Shown in pieces: positions 50,401 through 58,000 of a DNA stretch of 64,000 bases; the stretch's first letter is position 1, and each line of letters begins with the position of its first letter. The DNA is taken from positions 45,914,312-45,978,311 of the forward strand of contig CM039464.1 of the NCBI GenBank assembly GCA_022414725.1, in the 5' to 3' direction. Under the pieces are notes generated by a model, which saw only the letters and a program-made list of their open reading frames with translations, did no database searches and was not told where the DNA came from. The stretch is from Microglena sp. YARC (taxonomy: Eukaryota > Chlorophyta > Chlorophyceae > Chlamydomonadales > Chlamydomonadaceae). Both the position numbers and the translations under genes were made by a program.

Positions 50401-50616
50401 CACGATGCCTTAGGCCAAACTGAGTCAGAATGGGAGGGTTTCAATCAGCTGTTCCTCACGTACTGCAACGCGCCCTCACCACCTTTCTCCGAGACAAGCC
50501 CTGGGTCTGGCTCAGAGCCTGGCCCTGCTGGATCTGCCTCGGCCCTTGGGCGTAGCCCTAGCAGACCTGATCATTCCACCACAAGGTGTATGTGTGAATC
50601 CAGCTCCTCTGGTTAG
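39312..50616 (+). CDS. Bestrophin-family anion channel, 7 exons, 437 aa
   Basis: Exons 39312-39556, 42684-42840, 44315-44418, 44763-44960, 46939-47127, 48604-48790 and 50383-50616; every phase matches. Bestrophins are pentameric chloride/bicarbonate channels; plant and algal members sit in thylakoid membranes. Family hallmarks: the N-terminal DWDEHRS before the first membrane segment (TGLIPPLINVFLVSTWVCSY), SLLLVFRTNNSYDRWWEAR, RWISAYPVAL, TPCPLSYTRHT, a third segment (VRFLVLWLTALPFSCW), and FLLLGIEEIGVQIEEPMGIL. The first ~75 residues are basic and Ser/Pro-rich, compatible with a plastid transit peptide (inference). Length fits the short bestrophin-like subgroup. Introns hold duplicated splice junctions, but the coding sequence is intact. 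Confidence 0.92.
39557..40250 (+). repeat. Donor array of bestrophin exon 1
   Basis: AGTGACAGCCTTCGACTGGG, AGGATTGGGATGAGCATCGC, AG|GTAGGGTGTGGCTCTATTTG (39789 onward) and a diverged copy at 40128-40167 repeat the last ~40 bases of exon 1 plus donor. A third partial copy is at ~40225. The acceptor of each copy is the exonic CAAGCCAG. A GGCTTGGCTTGG run (39610-39750) lies between. Confidence 0.85.
39859..40075 (-). mobile_element. TE-C insertion with 8 bp target duplication
   Basis: Reverse-strand copy starting CAGGGATTTTTATTTCCGC and ending near CCCACTTTCAGATTTGAAAA. It is flanked by GCCTGGTG on both sides (39851-39858 and 40076-40083). The uninterrupted target is visible in the neighbouring intron copy at ~39581 (GGCCTGGTGGTGG). 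Confidence 0.7.
40170..41730. other. Bestrophin intron 1 interior
   Basis: Contains an AGTGTCAG-rich stretch (40480-40560), a TE-F-like block at 41045-41115 (GCAAGCAGGCTGGCCCCCTC), a TE-D fragment (41315-41470) with a long poly-C, and a MITE relative (41536-41720) with ends AAGCAATTCAATGGATGATG and CAAATCATCCCTTG. No gene seen. Confidence 0.6.
41735..41960 (+). mobile_element. TE-C copy
   Basis: Contains CATAGCGATCACTAGTTCTG, ATTATCGCTGTGATG, AGGAGGAGGCC and CCCACTTTCAGATTTGAAAA; collinear with the reverse strand of 39859-40075. Confidence 0.65.
42125..42330 (+). repeat. (CTTC)n and (CCCT)n tract
   Basis: Polypyrimidine run; no coding value. Confidence 0.95.
42395..42683 (+). repeat. Acceptor array of bestrophin exon 2
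   Basis: Three copies of CCGCTC(C/A)AAC(C/T)(T/C)CCTGCAG|TGTCATGCGCTTC-like sequence at about 42408, 42490 and 42560, separated by CCCTAAA-type spacers, precede the real acceptor at 42683. Confidence 0.85.
42684..42840 (+). CDS. Bestrophin exon 2 (first membrane segment)
   Basis: Acceptor CTCCTGCAG, donor CCCACG|GTACGG. Starts in phase 2 and ends in phase 0. It encodes VMRFTNDMTALGKSPTLTGL, then IPPLINVFLVSTWVCSYETA and LQNGDLHALDPT. Confidence 0.9.
43000..43150 (+). mobile_element. TE-G copy
   Basis: TTCTAGGCAGCTCCTTGAGC, CAGCCTCTGAGCTAAACC, AGCTTCAAGGTGCAGTGTG. Related to 52935-53100 and 54735-54895. Confidence 0.5.
43170..43680 (+). repeat. ~105 bp G-rich minisatellite
   Basis: Five units of GGCTGGGCTGGGTCTTTTTT, GAGAGGCTAGTCTTATTAGG and ATGTGTTGTGAGATGGGGAG, each with a long poly-G run. 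Confidence 0.93.
43890..44270 (+). repeat. AT-rich ~45 bp units, then poly-C
   Basis: Units of TTATTATCCTGATTTTTC, ATCATAATTATCCATGTTAT and TATTACCCATC, ending in a poly-C run (44221-44249). The open frame through it is repeat-driven. Confidence 0.9.
44315..44418 (+). CDS. Bestrophin exon 3 (second membrane segment)
   Basis: Acceptor ATCTCTCAG, donor GACAG|GTGAGC. Starts in phase 0 and ends in phase 2. It encodes IDWPNLSIRADGLFAIAASA, then LSLLLVFRTNNSYD. Signature region of the family. Confidence 0.93.
44425..44722 (+). repeat. (CTGC)n-rich intron 3
   Basis: CCTGCCTGCCTTCC-type tetramers fill nearly the entire 344 bp intron. Confidence 0.95.
44763..44960 (+). CDS. Bestrophin exon 4
   Basis: Acceptor CACACCCAG, donor GAGAGCAA|GTAAGA; starts and ends in phase 2. 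It encodes WWEARTAWSETASECSHLGR, then VAIIRWISAYPVALQAFSRG and QDIVKELGES. Confidence 0.93.
45030..45660 (+). repeat. Exon 4 donor copies mixed with hAT-like elements
   Basis: Two copies of CAGAGGCCAGGATATTGTGA, AGGAGCTTGGAGAGAGCAA|GTAAG (ending at 45150 and 45428) are interleaved with TE-C pieces. A small element at 45156-45283 has perfect 15 bp inverted ends (CAGGGCAGTGATTTG and CAAATCACTGCCCTG). Confidence 0.8.
45780..46170 (+). repeat. Short tandem units in intron 4
   Basis: Four ~33 bp units of CCCCTTCAAGCAACCCCACA, TGGCTTGGC, then two to three ~75 bp units with GCACCCCCATACAC(T/A)AAGG and AACTAGCACCTGAAAG. No gene. Confidence 0.85.
46180..46925 (+). repeat. Bestrophin exon 5 inner-fragment copies and 26 bp array
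   Basis: Three copies (about 46265-46325, 46430-46490, 46592-46652) of CTAGTGGTATCCTCGCCTTC, ATGTCCGTGCTTAGTGCC resemble the exon 5 segment CTGGTGGCGTCCTCGCCCAC, TGACCGTGCTCAATGCC. Then ~10 units of CCATCCCCCATCTTACCTCC, ACCTGG follow. The long open frame across it is an artefact except for its end. Confidence 0.82.
46939..47127 (+). CDS. Bestrophin exon 5
   Basis: Acceptor TCCTTACAG, donor CCTTG|GTAGGC; starts and ends in phase 2. It encodes QLRPEELELVASSPTPVMTV, LNAIGHLAIQSNMKIESKTH and AFQTCEKIVQTP, the conserved cytosolic segment before the third membrane helix. Confidence 0.92.
47285..47440 (+). mobile_element. TE-C relative
   Basis: ATATAGCTTTCGCTACTTG, TTTTGGCCTAATTGC, GCTATCAGGACGCTATCCCT resemble 32064-32258; boundaries unclear. 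Confidence 0.4.
47440..47640 (+). mobile_element. TE-D 3' part
   Basis: GCAGCGTCGCATACGACG, ATTGGTGGAGAGTGTTAGCG, CGTTGGCTGATGTGTCAGGC and GGGGGCTCCCGCCCCCTTGA; same family as 53328-53790. Confidence 0.65.
47870..48590 (+). repeat. ~32 bp pyrimidine minisatellite
   Basis: About 20 units of GCCCCCCTTCATCCTTGTGC, CATCCCTTCCCC with variation. Frames on both strands are artefacts. Confidence 0.93.
48604..48790 (+). CDS. Bestrophin exon 6 (third and fourth membrane segments)
   Basis: Acceptor CACCCATCCAG, donor TTTAGAA|GTGAGC. Starts in phase 2, completing a Cys codon, and ends in phase 0. It encodes PLSYTRHTVRFLVLWLTALP, HELGWATVPVATLLAFLLLG and IEEIGVQIEEPMGILALE. Confidence 0.94.
48975..49565 (+). 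repeat. Exon 6 donor copy and ~65 bp minisatellite
   Basis: CATAGCTTTGGAG|GTGAGCTGCC (about 48981-49003) copies the exon 6 end and donor. Then ~9 units of TTGTACTTGTGTTCTTGGGA, CCGTGCTGCCTCTCATGC and TGCCTTTCTTGGCCTGCT follow. Confidence 0.85.
49588..49950 (+). mobile_element. TE-F copies (three)
   Basis: GCAAACAGGCTGGCCCCCTT, CGCCTCGTAAGAAGGCGTAC and a TTTATTTATA tail, at about 49592-49668, 49758-49852 and 49887-49960. Further copies at 41045-41115 and 60025-60090. The CGCC-TCGTAAGA-AGGCG hairpin is conserved. Confidence 0.6.
49990..50352 (+). repeat. ~60 bp C-rich minisatellite
   Basis: Units of CACCCCCACCCAGCCACCTC and CCACACCCCACCACCCCCTC, immediately before the last bestrophin exon. 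Confidence 0.94.
50383..50616 (+). CDS. Bestrophin exon 7 (C-terminus)
   Basis: Acceptor CAATGCAG, phase 0, stop TAG at 50614-50616. It encodes TYVSKIHDALGQTESEWEGF, then NQLFLTYCNAPSPPF and a Ser/Gly/Pro-rich tail. The end of the tail is poorly constrained; a further splice is possible. Confidence 0.75.
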   Translation, partial: TYVSKIHDALGQTESEWEGFNQLFLTYCNAPSPPFSETSPGSGSEPGPAGSASALGRSPSRPDHSTTRCMCESSSSG

Positions 50617-50802
50617 GTCCCTCCCACCGCTGGCTGTGTCTGTAGGGACAACCCTGCTGAGTTGGCACCTGCCCCGGAGGCATGCTCTCCTGGGCCTGCC
50701 AAGAAGACCGCCCCAGGAAAACCTGTGGGGAACATCCTGCAGCAGTGGGTTAGGCAAATCAGCAAGCCGGCGGACAAAGGGGCACCTTGAGATTACTTTG
50801 CG

Positions 50803-51000
50803 ATGAGAACGCCTGTTGAGGGGTGGTATTAAGGGAGCCTGCCGTACGGTGGTAGAGAACGGGCTGCTACTTTACCTGGACCTTTCTACCATGGCGGTTG
50901 ACAGCGATTGCCAACACTAAAACGCCCCGTAGGGATTCGAACCCTGCACCTTATTTCATTTCAACGAATGTTCGACCATCGAACCATTCGTCGATGGGAT
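50803..51000 (-). mobile_element. SINE-A copy
   Basis: Reverse strand has ATGGTTCGATGGTCGAACAT near the head and CAGGGTTCGAATCCCTACGG (B box) at ~50930-50950; body GGCGGTTGACAGCGATTG. Lies 190 bp after the bestrophin stop. Confidence 0.75.
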
Positions 51001-51399
51001 TTGTTGCTTATTGTGTATGTTTTTGTGACGACTAGGTCTTCTCAACGGCAGCACGTCATGAACCTATTCTTTTGGTAAGCTCGCGTTGTACTGCTCACCG
51101 TGTATTGTTCTGCATATTCAAACGTGTACTTAAACTGCATATTCAAATGTTAGAGTGTGTGCGTGTTTGGCGGTCCACAGGAAGCCAAAGAGGCTGAAGG
51201 AACCAACCTCAAAGAGTTGTACATATGGTTGTCAATTACGATATCGTTTAGATGTATTTTATCATATGATACATCGTACGATAATCAACATCCCTGGTTG
51301 TATGTATGTAGTCTAAAGTCTAGGAGTGGGCAATTGGGCTCAAGAGACTAGGCAGAGCAGCTTTCGGCGAATTCCAAAATATGGGATTGTCATGATCGC

Positions 51400-51780
51400 T
51401 CAATGAAATGGTCCCAGTGAGGGTAAGAAAAACTGGTCGGTTCTTCCGGTTCCACTGAAAACTGGACCAAGAACCAGCGGTCCTGCAATCCACCACCGGA
51501 TCACCCGCAACTTTCTATCGACCTGCCACGCCACCAACACCAACTCGGTCGGTTCTTCCGGATCCACTGGAAATTGGCCCAAGAACCAGCGGTCCCGAAA
51601 TCCCCCGTCGGTCACCCCCAATTTTCTGTGGACCTGCCACGCCACTAACAGTTTTAGTACTGAATCGTGGCCCGAGCGCCGGCGGTCCAAAAATCCCCCG
51701 TCAGGTCACGCGCAACTTTCTGCTGAGCTTTGTGAAGTTGACCCAATCAGTACCAGAAGAGAATCGCAGGTGGACCGACA
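51400..51780 (+). repeat. ~125 bp imperfect tandem repeat
   Basis: Two to three units of GGTCGGTTCTTCCGG(T/A)TCCA, CCAAGAACCAGCGGTCC and GACCTGCCACGCCAC. No coding potential recognised. Confidence 0.75.
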
Positions 51781-51789
51781 GGAATTAGG

Positions 51790-51945
51790 GACCGGCATAT
51801 CAAATGTTGACCCAAGGCGAGTGTGATATCATATGTTATCAAACAAGTTGCATCATATGATGTCGTCTATAAATGGTAACTTTAGCCTAGTCAGACTGCC
51901 GGCATCATATGATATCATATTGCCGTTCCCTAACAAGAATATGGA
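51790..51945 (+). mobile_element. TE-H copy (TATGATATCATA-rich)
   Basis: Matches 60335-60525: GTTGACCCAAGGCGAGTGTG, ACTTTAGCCTAGTCAGACTG and CATTGCCGTTCCCTAAC, with CATATGATATCATAT palindromes at both sides. Possibly a MITE. Confidence 0.55.
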
Positions 51946-52074
51946 TTGGCTTGATAACTAAAGCTATATTGTGGTGGACCCATACGTATGTCAATAGTCA
52001 GTTAGAGTCAGGGAGTGGCTTGATAACTAAAGCTATATTGTGGTGGACCCATACCCTATGGCAGCCTGCACCAC

Positions 52075-52739
52075 TTCAGGTTGTTCAACAGGTGTTCAGG
52101 GTGCACATCACCGGTTCAACAGCTACATGGTTAACCAAATATGTACGCGTACATCATGTAAGTGTACATCACCGGTTCAACAGCTATATGGTTAACCAAA
52201 TATGTACGCGTACATCATGTACGTGTACATCACCGGTTCAACAGCTATATGATTAACCAAATATGTACGCGTACATCATGAATGTGTACATCACCGGTTC
52301 AACAGCTATGTGATTAACCAAAGATGTACGCGTACATCATGTACGTGTACATCACCGGTTCAACAGCTATATGGTTATCCAAATATGTACGCGTACATCA
52401 TGTACGTGTACATCACCGGTTCAACAGCTATATGATTAACCAAATATGTAAGCGTACATCATGTGCGTGTACATCACCGGTTCAACAGCTATATGGTTAA
52501 CAAAATATGTACGCGTACATCATGTACGTGTACATCACCGGTTCAACAGCTATATGGTTAACCAAATATGTACGCGTACATCATGTACGTGTACATCACC
52601 GGTTCAACAGCTATATGGTTAACCAAATATGTACGCGTACATCATGTACGTGTACATCACCGGTTCAACAGCTATATGGTTAACCAAATATGTACATAAA
52701 CGGGTGTTTAACACCTGAACGCGTGTTGAACAATCTGAA
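52075..52739 (+). repeat. ~61 bp minisatellite within an inverted repeat
   Basis: About nine to ten units of AACAGCTATATGGTTAACCA, AATATGTACGCGTACATCAT and GTACGTGTACATCACCGGTT. The array is bounded by 26 bp inverted repeats (52075-52100 TTCAGGTTGTTCAACAGG; 52714-52739). Confidence 0.85.
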
Positions 52740-52934
52740 CAAGGGGCCGGCTGCTGTAGGGATAGCTTCAGCTACAAAGCAGTTGTGAAGTTGACCCGAC
52801 CAGTCCTGGACTGTGACAACTCCGCAGGTTCCGGGGGGCAGTGCGTCATACTGGGGTTGATGGATATGGACTGATCATGATCACTCAGTGAACTGGTTCC
52901 CGGTGAATCGCGTTCAGCCTACTGGCTGTAGCTT

Positions 52935-53100
52935 TTCTTTTCGGCTTTTCTTAGCAGCTGCCAGACAGCTCCTTTAGCCAGCCACTAGACTTCCCCAAAC
53001 TAGTTCAGTAGTTATAGATAGCTATTTGTGCCGGCTTCGAGCTACACTAGGCTGCACCAGGTCCGGCTGAATATCCAGTTAGGGGAGAAGCTCAATTTGC
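52935..53100 (+). mobile_element. TE-G copy
   Basis: CAGCTCCTTTAGCCAGCCAC, GACTTCCCCAAACTAGTTCA and GGCTGAATATCCAGTTAGG match 54740-54880. Confidence 0.55.
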
Positions 53101-53327
53101 AATGCCCCGCACACACAAAAAAGTGGCCAATAAGATGTGGATGAGACAACAGGCAGCTGATGAGGCAGGGGTCTGTCCACCGGCGAACCCCGTTCAGCAT
53201 TCTTGACATCGCTTTTTTTCGGCTACAAGAAATAGTTTCTAGGCAGCCCTCATGACTTTCTACCCAGCCAAACCAAACCCACTGAATTGCGTTTAGCCTC
53301 CTGGAGTAACCAAGGACACAGTATTTT

Positions 53328-53400
53328 CGTGCGACGCGTCGCCATTCTGTCGCTGCTTGGCAATGCATGGATCTGCCTAAAATAGTCAGAAATGCCCCCC

Positions 53401-53437
<37 letters not shown>

Positions 53438-53790
53438 GCTCCTGGCTCCATGGGAGGCAGCAAATCGCATTGGGGTCGCACGAAGTGTCGCTCAATTTGT
53501 GATGCGTCACACAAAAAGAAAAGAAGTGGCCAAGAAGAAGTGGACAAGTCTTATGCAGCACTGCAAGCGACGCGGGAAATTGGTGGAGAGTGTAGGCAAT
53601 GGAACGACAGGTGGCAACGGACTGGAGCTGACCAGAGCCAGTTAGTTATGAGACATTTGGCTGATGTGTCAGGCTTCGTCTTTCGGTCGGTCGGTTGGGG
53701 CTGTTGGGCCGACGGACAATGGGGTGAATCTGGAGGCACATGCTCCCCAGGAGGAGGGGCTCCGCCAACGAGACGGACAGGGTAGCAGAT
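53328..53790 (+). mobile_element. TE-D, fullest copy
   Basis: Runs GCGACGCGTCGCCATTCTGT, poly-C, GGGGTCGCACGAAGTGTCGC, AAAAAGAAAAGAAGTGGCCA, GCACTGCAAGCGACGCGG, TTGGCTGATGTGTCAGGCTT and GAGGAGGGGCTCCGCC. It links the 5'-type fragments (8285, 41315, 58672) to the 3'-type ones (20240, 34240, 47440). No protein recognised. Confidence 0.65.
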
Positions 53791-54067
53791 GAGGCACTGG
53801 TCTGTCCATGTATATGGTTTGCATATGTATAGCCCATGGGTAGCCAGATATGCTAAGGAGACTTGTCCAACCTTGAAAAAAAAACTTTTTCGATGTCCTA
53901 TCATGATTAGCACGCAACATTCGTGAGTACTCAGACAGAGAAGTTGTTCCTTGTAGCGATTAGATAAAAAAAAGGCGCGCACCGCCCCCCCTTGAGAGAA
54001 AACAAAGTCACCACATGTTTTTGAGAGGAAGCACCAACGCTTTCTGCCTTTGACTTGAAAAAGTAGC

Positions 54068-54180
54068 CCAGAACGCCTGGTGGGGCGTGGTATTAAGGGA
54101 GCCCCGTCTCAAGGCGGTAGAGAACGGGCTGCTACTTCACCTGGATAGAGCTACCATGGCGGCTGATAGCGGATTATGTG
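54068..54180 (-). mobile_element. SINE-A body without tRNA head
   Basis: AACGCCTGGTGGGGCGTGGT, GTAGAGAACGGGCTGCTACT and CTACCATGGCGGCTGATAGC. The head is replaced by an AT-rich run. Confidence 0.7.
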
Positions 54181-54734
54181 AAAATAAAATAAATACTTCG
54201 CAAGTATTGTCGTAGTCCAGGGGTAGGCAAATTGACAAAGGCGACTATCCCAACCCCAAGGATTTGAGATCAATTCTAAATCACCAGGATAAACGTATGA
54301 AATATTTAGATGAATTTAGTTATAAGCACTCAAAAGAATTAACAGAGAGATGCAGGTCGCCAGTGCACATGTCACATACTCGAGTGGTCTAGTTATTTCA
54401 AACAAATGATTTGACTAAGTGCTCTCTATGAACACTCTCTGGGCCCACCCCCTGCGGGAGGGGGTGAAACATGGTATAAAAAGCTTTGCCAATGCACTTA
54501 CACATGGACACATACTTGAGTGGTCCAGGACACAGTTGGCCGTGCTTGAAGAGGGGATGCTTGAACTTGGTTAGCAGGTGGGTGGGTGGGTGTGGGTAAG
54601 TGAGTCAGAATGGGATATAATTGAACATTTTTACACACTAGCAGATGCATGAGTTAACTGGCTGAGTGGACTGGTACCTAGTTTTCCATCCACCTCTGGG
54701 CTGCCTACCTAGTCAGTGTTTTTCTTTTCGGTTT

Positions 54735-54895
54735 TTCTTTGCACCTGATAGGAAGCTCCCTTAGTCAGCCACTAGGCTTCCCCGAACGAGTTCAGCAGTT
54801 ACAAACAGCTGATTGTGTCTGCTTCAAGGTGTGCTAGGCAGCGCCAGGCTTGGCTGCATATCCAGTCAGGTGAGAGCTGCTGCTTGTAGCTGAAA
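54735..54895 (+). mobile_element. TE-G copy upstream of the ISG12-like gene
   Basis: GGAAGCTCCCTTAGTCAGCC, CTTCCCCGAACGAGTTCAGC and GGCTGCATATCCAGTCAGG. Ends about 30 bases before the ATG at 54929. Confidence 0.5.
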
Positions 54896-54928
54896 AGAAA
54901 AGCATTGTGCTCTCGGTCGTCCAATTGC

Positions 54929-55002
54929 ATGTCCACCCGTGAGACATCGATGGAATCCAGGGAGCTTCTCAAGCGGGTTAGACAGTTTGAAGACTTGACT
55001 AG
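54929..55002 (+). CDS. ISG12-like gene exon 1
   Basis: ATG at 54929 opens MSTRETSMESRELLKRVRQF, EDLT and ends at ACTAG|GTCAGT in phase 2, which fits exon 2. Helical and charged. The first exon is assigned on phase and composition only; more 5' exons cannot be ruled out. Confidence 0.6.
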
Positions 55003-58000
55003 GTCAGTGGTGTACTGGCTGAGTTGAGTGTACAGGCTGAGATGGATGAGAGTGTGGTTAGCGGTCCCATTGAGGGCTCAACCTTGATACGACACCCCTA
55101 CCACTGGAGGAGGGAGTTGCCGATACCTTGGGGTTTTGTCATTGACTGAGGCATTGGCCCACGTCACCTGCGCATGAACCCGTGACATCACCTAAATAAT
55201 ATGGAGAAGAGAGTGATTAATAATTAAAAAAAGAATTTTAGACGCCAGCAGACGTAGGAAGTAGATGGCTGACCTTGGAATAAAGAGCATTTAAATTTGA
55301 ATTGCTACATGGTTTTTCAGCCAACTCTGTGCTGCTCACTGACTTCGGAGTCCCGGTCCTCTAGTGCGATTATTATCACACAAAACGGGTAGCACCCTAA
55401 ACGGATTGGACAGTTTAGTCGAAGGGCGGTTGATGTAATAAATAAATAAATACAGGGACCGGTATGCTTTGCCTTATTCTAAATGTTGCACGGATTGAGT
55501 ACATGACCTCTTAAGCTTCAGGCTGCTCAAGATAGCCAGGAGAGGTTAACGAACGTAAACCAAGTTCCAGCTCAAATGTTGAAGTTCATAGACATAACCT
55601 TCAGGAACTTGTTATAACGAGAAGAAATCAAACAGAATTCTACCAAGTCCGAACTCGGGAACTTGAATTTAGTTACATAGATACAGCTACGAATTTGGCT
55701 GCTCGCCGTCTTGAGCAGTAAAATTAATCACCACGGGTCCACGGGAAATGTAAACGTTATCAAATAAATTAATTAATTAGTTATAAGCATTTTTGTAACA
55801 ATACACTCTTAGGACTCAGGGGGCGCCGATCGAAACACACAGTGATGTAACTCTTCGAGATGTGACAGAGGCTGTAAAGTGGACACCAAATGACTTTCTA
55901 AAGCTTATTGTGTTCGGAGTATGAAGACTGCAAGGGACACGGGAAGATAGATAGCTGGAAGCACTTGACAAGATGATCAATCAGCGCATGAGCGGATTGA
56001 TGAAGAGAGATGACGGCAGTACAGTAGAGTACTGCATGACAGTGCACGTGCCCAAGCTGGCAACGGCACTGCAGGGAGCACAACAGGGACTTAAACCTGC
56101 GTGCTCTATGTCACTCTAGAGACGGCGTGAAAGCCGGACTATAACAAAGCTTAAGCGTGACTGGTGTTCAATAAAATATACAACATATACAAAAATATAC
56201 GACATATGCACATTATATCTTATTATATAAAGTAGCATGATAGTAGGTGGTCAAGGGTTTAGCCGCTTTTGGCCCAGGCAGTTGGGCTTCTGGTTTCTTG
56301 GTTTCCTATCTCGATTTTCCGAGACCTGTCGCTGACGTGGCCACGGGGGTGGTCCTTCCGTCGGTACGACGGGCTTAGATGCTAGTCTTATTATATAAAG
56401 TAGCATAATAGTAGGTTGTCAGGGGTTTAGCCTCTTTTTGGTCAGGCAGTTGGGATTTTGGTTTCAGTGGTTTCGGATCTCGATTTTTCGACACCTGTCG
56501 CTGACGTGGCCACGGGGGTGGTCCTCCCGTCGATACGACGGGCTCATATGCTAGTCTTATTATATAAAGTAGCGCGAGGGTTTAGCGCGTGGTTTCAGGG
56601 CATTGGTTTCTTTGGTTTCGGATCTCGATTTTCCGAGACCTGTCGCAGACGTGGCCACGGGGGTCCTCCCGTCGGTACGACGGGCTCAGATGCTAGTCCT
56701 ATATATATTAGCGCGCTGTCCGTGTTGGGTTTAGCCGCTTTTGGCCCAGGCAGTTGGGCTTTTGGTTTCAGTGGTTTCGGATTACGATTTTCCGTGAGCT
56801 TTCGCTGACGTGGCCACGGGGGTGGTCCTCCCGTTGGTACGACGGGCTCTGATGCTAGTCCTATTTATAATAGCGCGCTGTCCGTGTCGGGTTTAGCCGC
56901 TTTTGGCCCAGACATATAAGTCATCTACAACAGTAACCTTCACCCATGCAAGTGGAAGGGAAGGTTCCTTCAACCTCATGCCCTGTGGCAAGGTGTAACA
57001 ATTTCCAATTTCCTTTGATGGATGCAGGTTCTCCAGGACGTGTGTCGGCATCTCCCAGGCTCGCTCTGCAATTGAAAAAGCATTAGGGCACGCCGAAGAT
57101 GTTGAAGTCACGCGGCAAGAGTTCATGTCTCCAGAAAACCTAGTTACACAGAAAAGGGTAGTTATCGGTGCAGTGCTTGCACCACTCATAATTCCCGCTG
57201 TGATTTATGTTGTTGGCTTTGGGGCTGGAGGGATTCGGGCCGGGTCAACGGCTGCAAGAATGATGAGTGCTCATGCAGGTGCAGTGGCCGCTGGGAGTGC
57301 AGTAGGACTTCTACAATCTGTTGGAGCAGCTGGTCTCAGTGCTGGAGCGACGGCCAAATTATTGCTGGTAGGTTTGGCTAAAAACCCATATTATTGTAAA
57401 AAAACAAAAAACATGTTGTGCTCTAACGCAGGTGCAGTTGTTTTTAGTTGTGAATGATTTTCACCCCAGGAGTTGGGTCTCCCTACACAAACCAGCGACA
57501 CCGAAGATTCAGTTTGAATGGCGTTGGGTTGCCACTCCTACAAAATAGGCAGTGCCCCCTGGGAGCGCAGTAGCACTTCTACAATCTGCTGCATTCAGAG
57601 ATAAGGTGTTATAGAACATCTCTCTGATATTATTCAAGATAATCAGACTTCACTGAGCAAGATTGACTTGGGGAAAATTGATGAAGGCATCTCTAAAATA
57701 AGAGGCATTGACTGGCAAGCCCTGAGTATAGTGAACCCCAGGAATCTTGATGATAACCAAGGAATCGGTATTTTAACTATTACGTATGCATATTGGATGA
57801 TGTCGGAGGATAGAAACCGGAGGATAGTTCAACGTACAATAACTTATTAAACAATAGGGATGATATTAAATGCATAGCAAGACTACGTTTTCGAGCTCAC
57901 AACTTCAATGTCGAATCAGAAAGGAGCACCTCTCGTTCTGGTAGAATTTGCAGGTGCTGTGATATGATGGTTGATGGTAGAAGTGTAGTCAAAGATGAAA

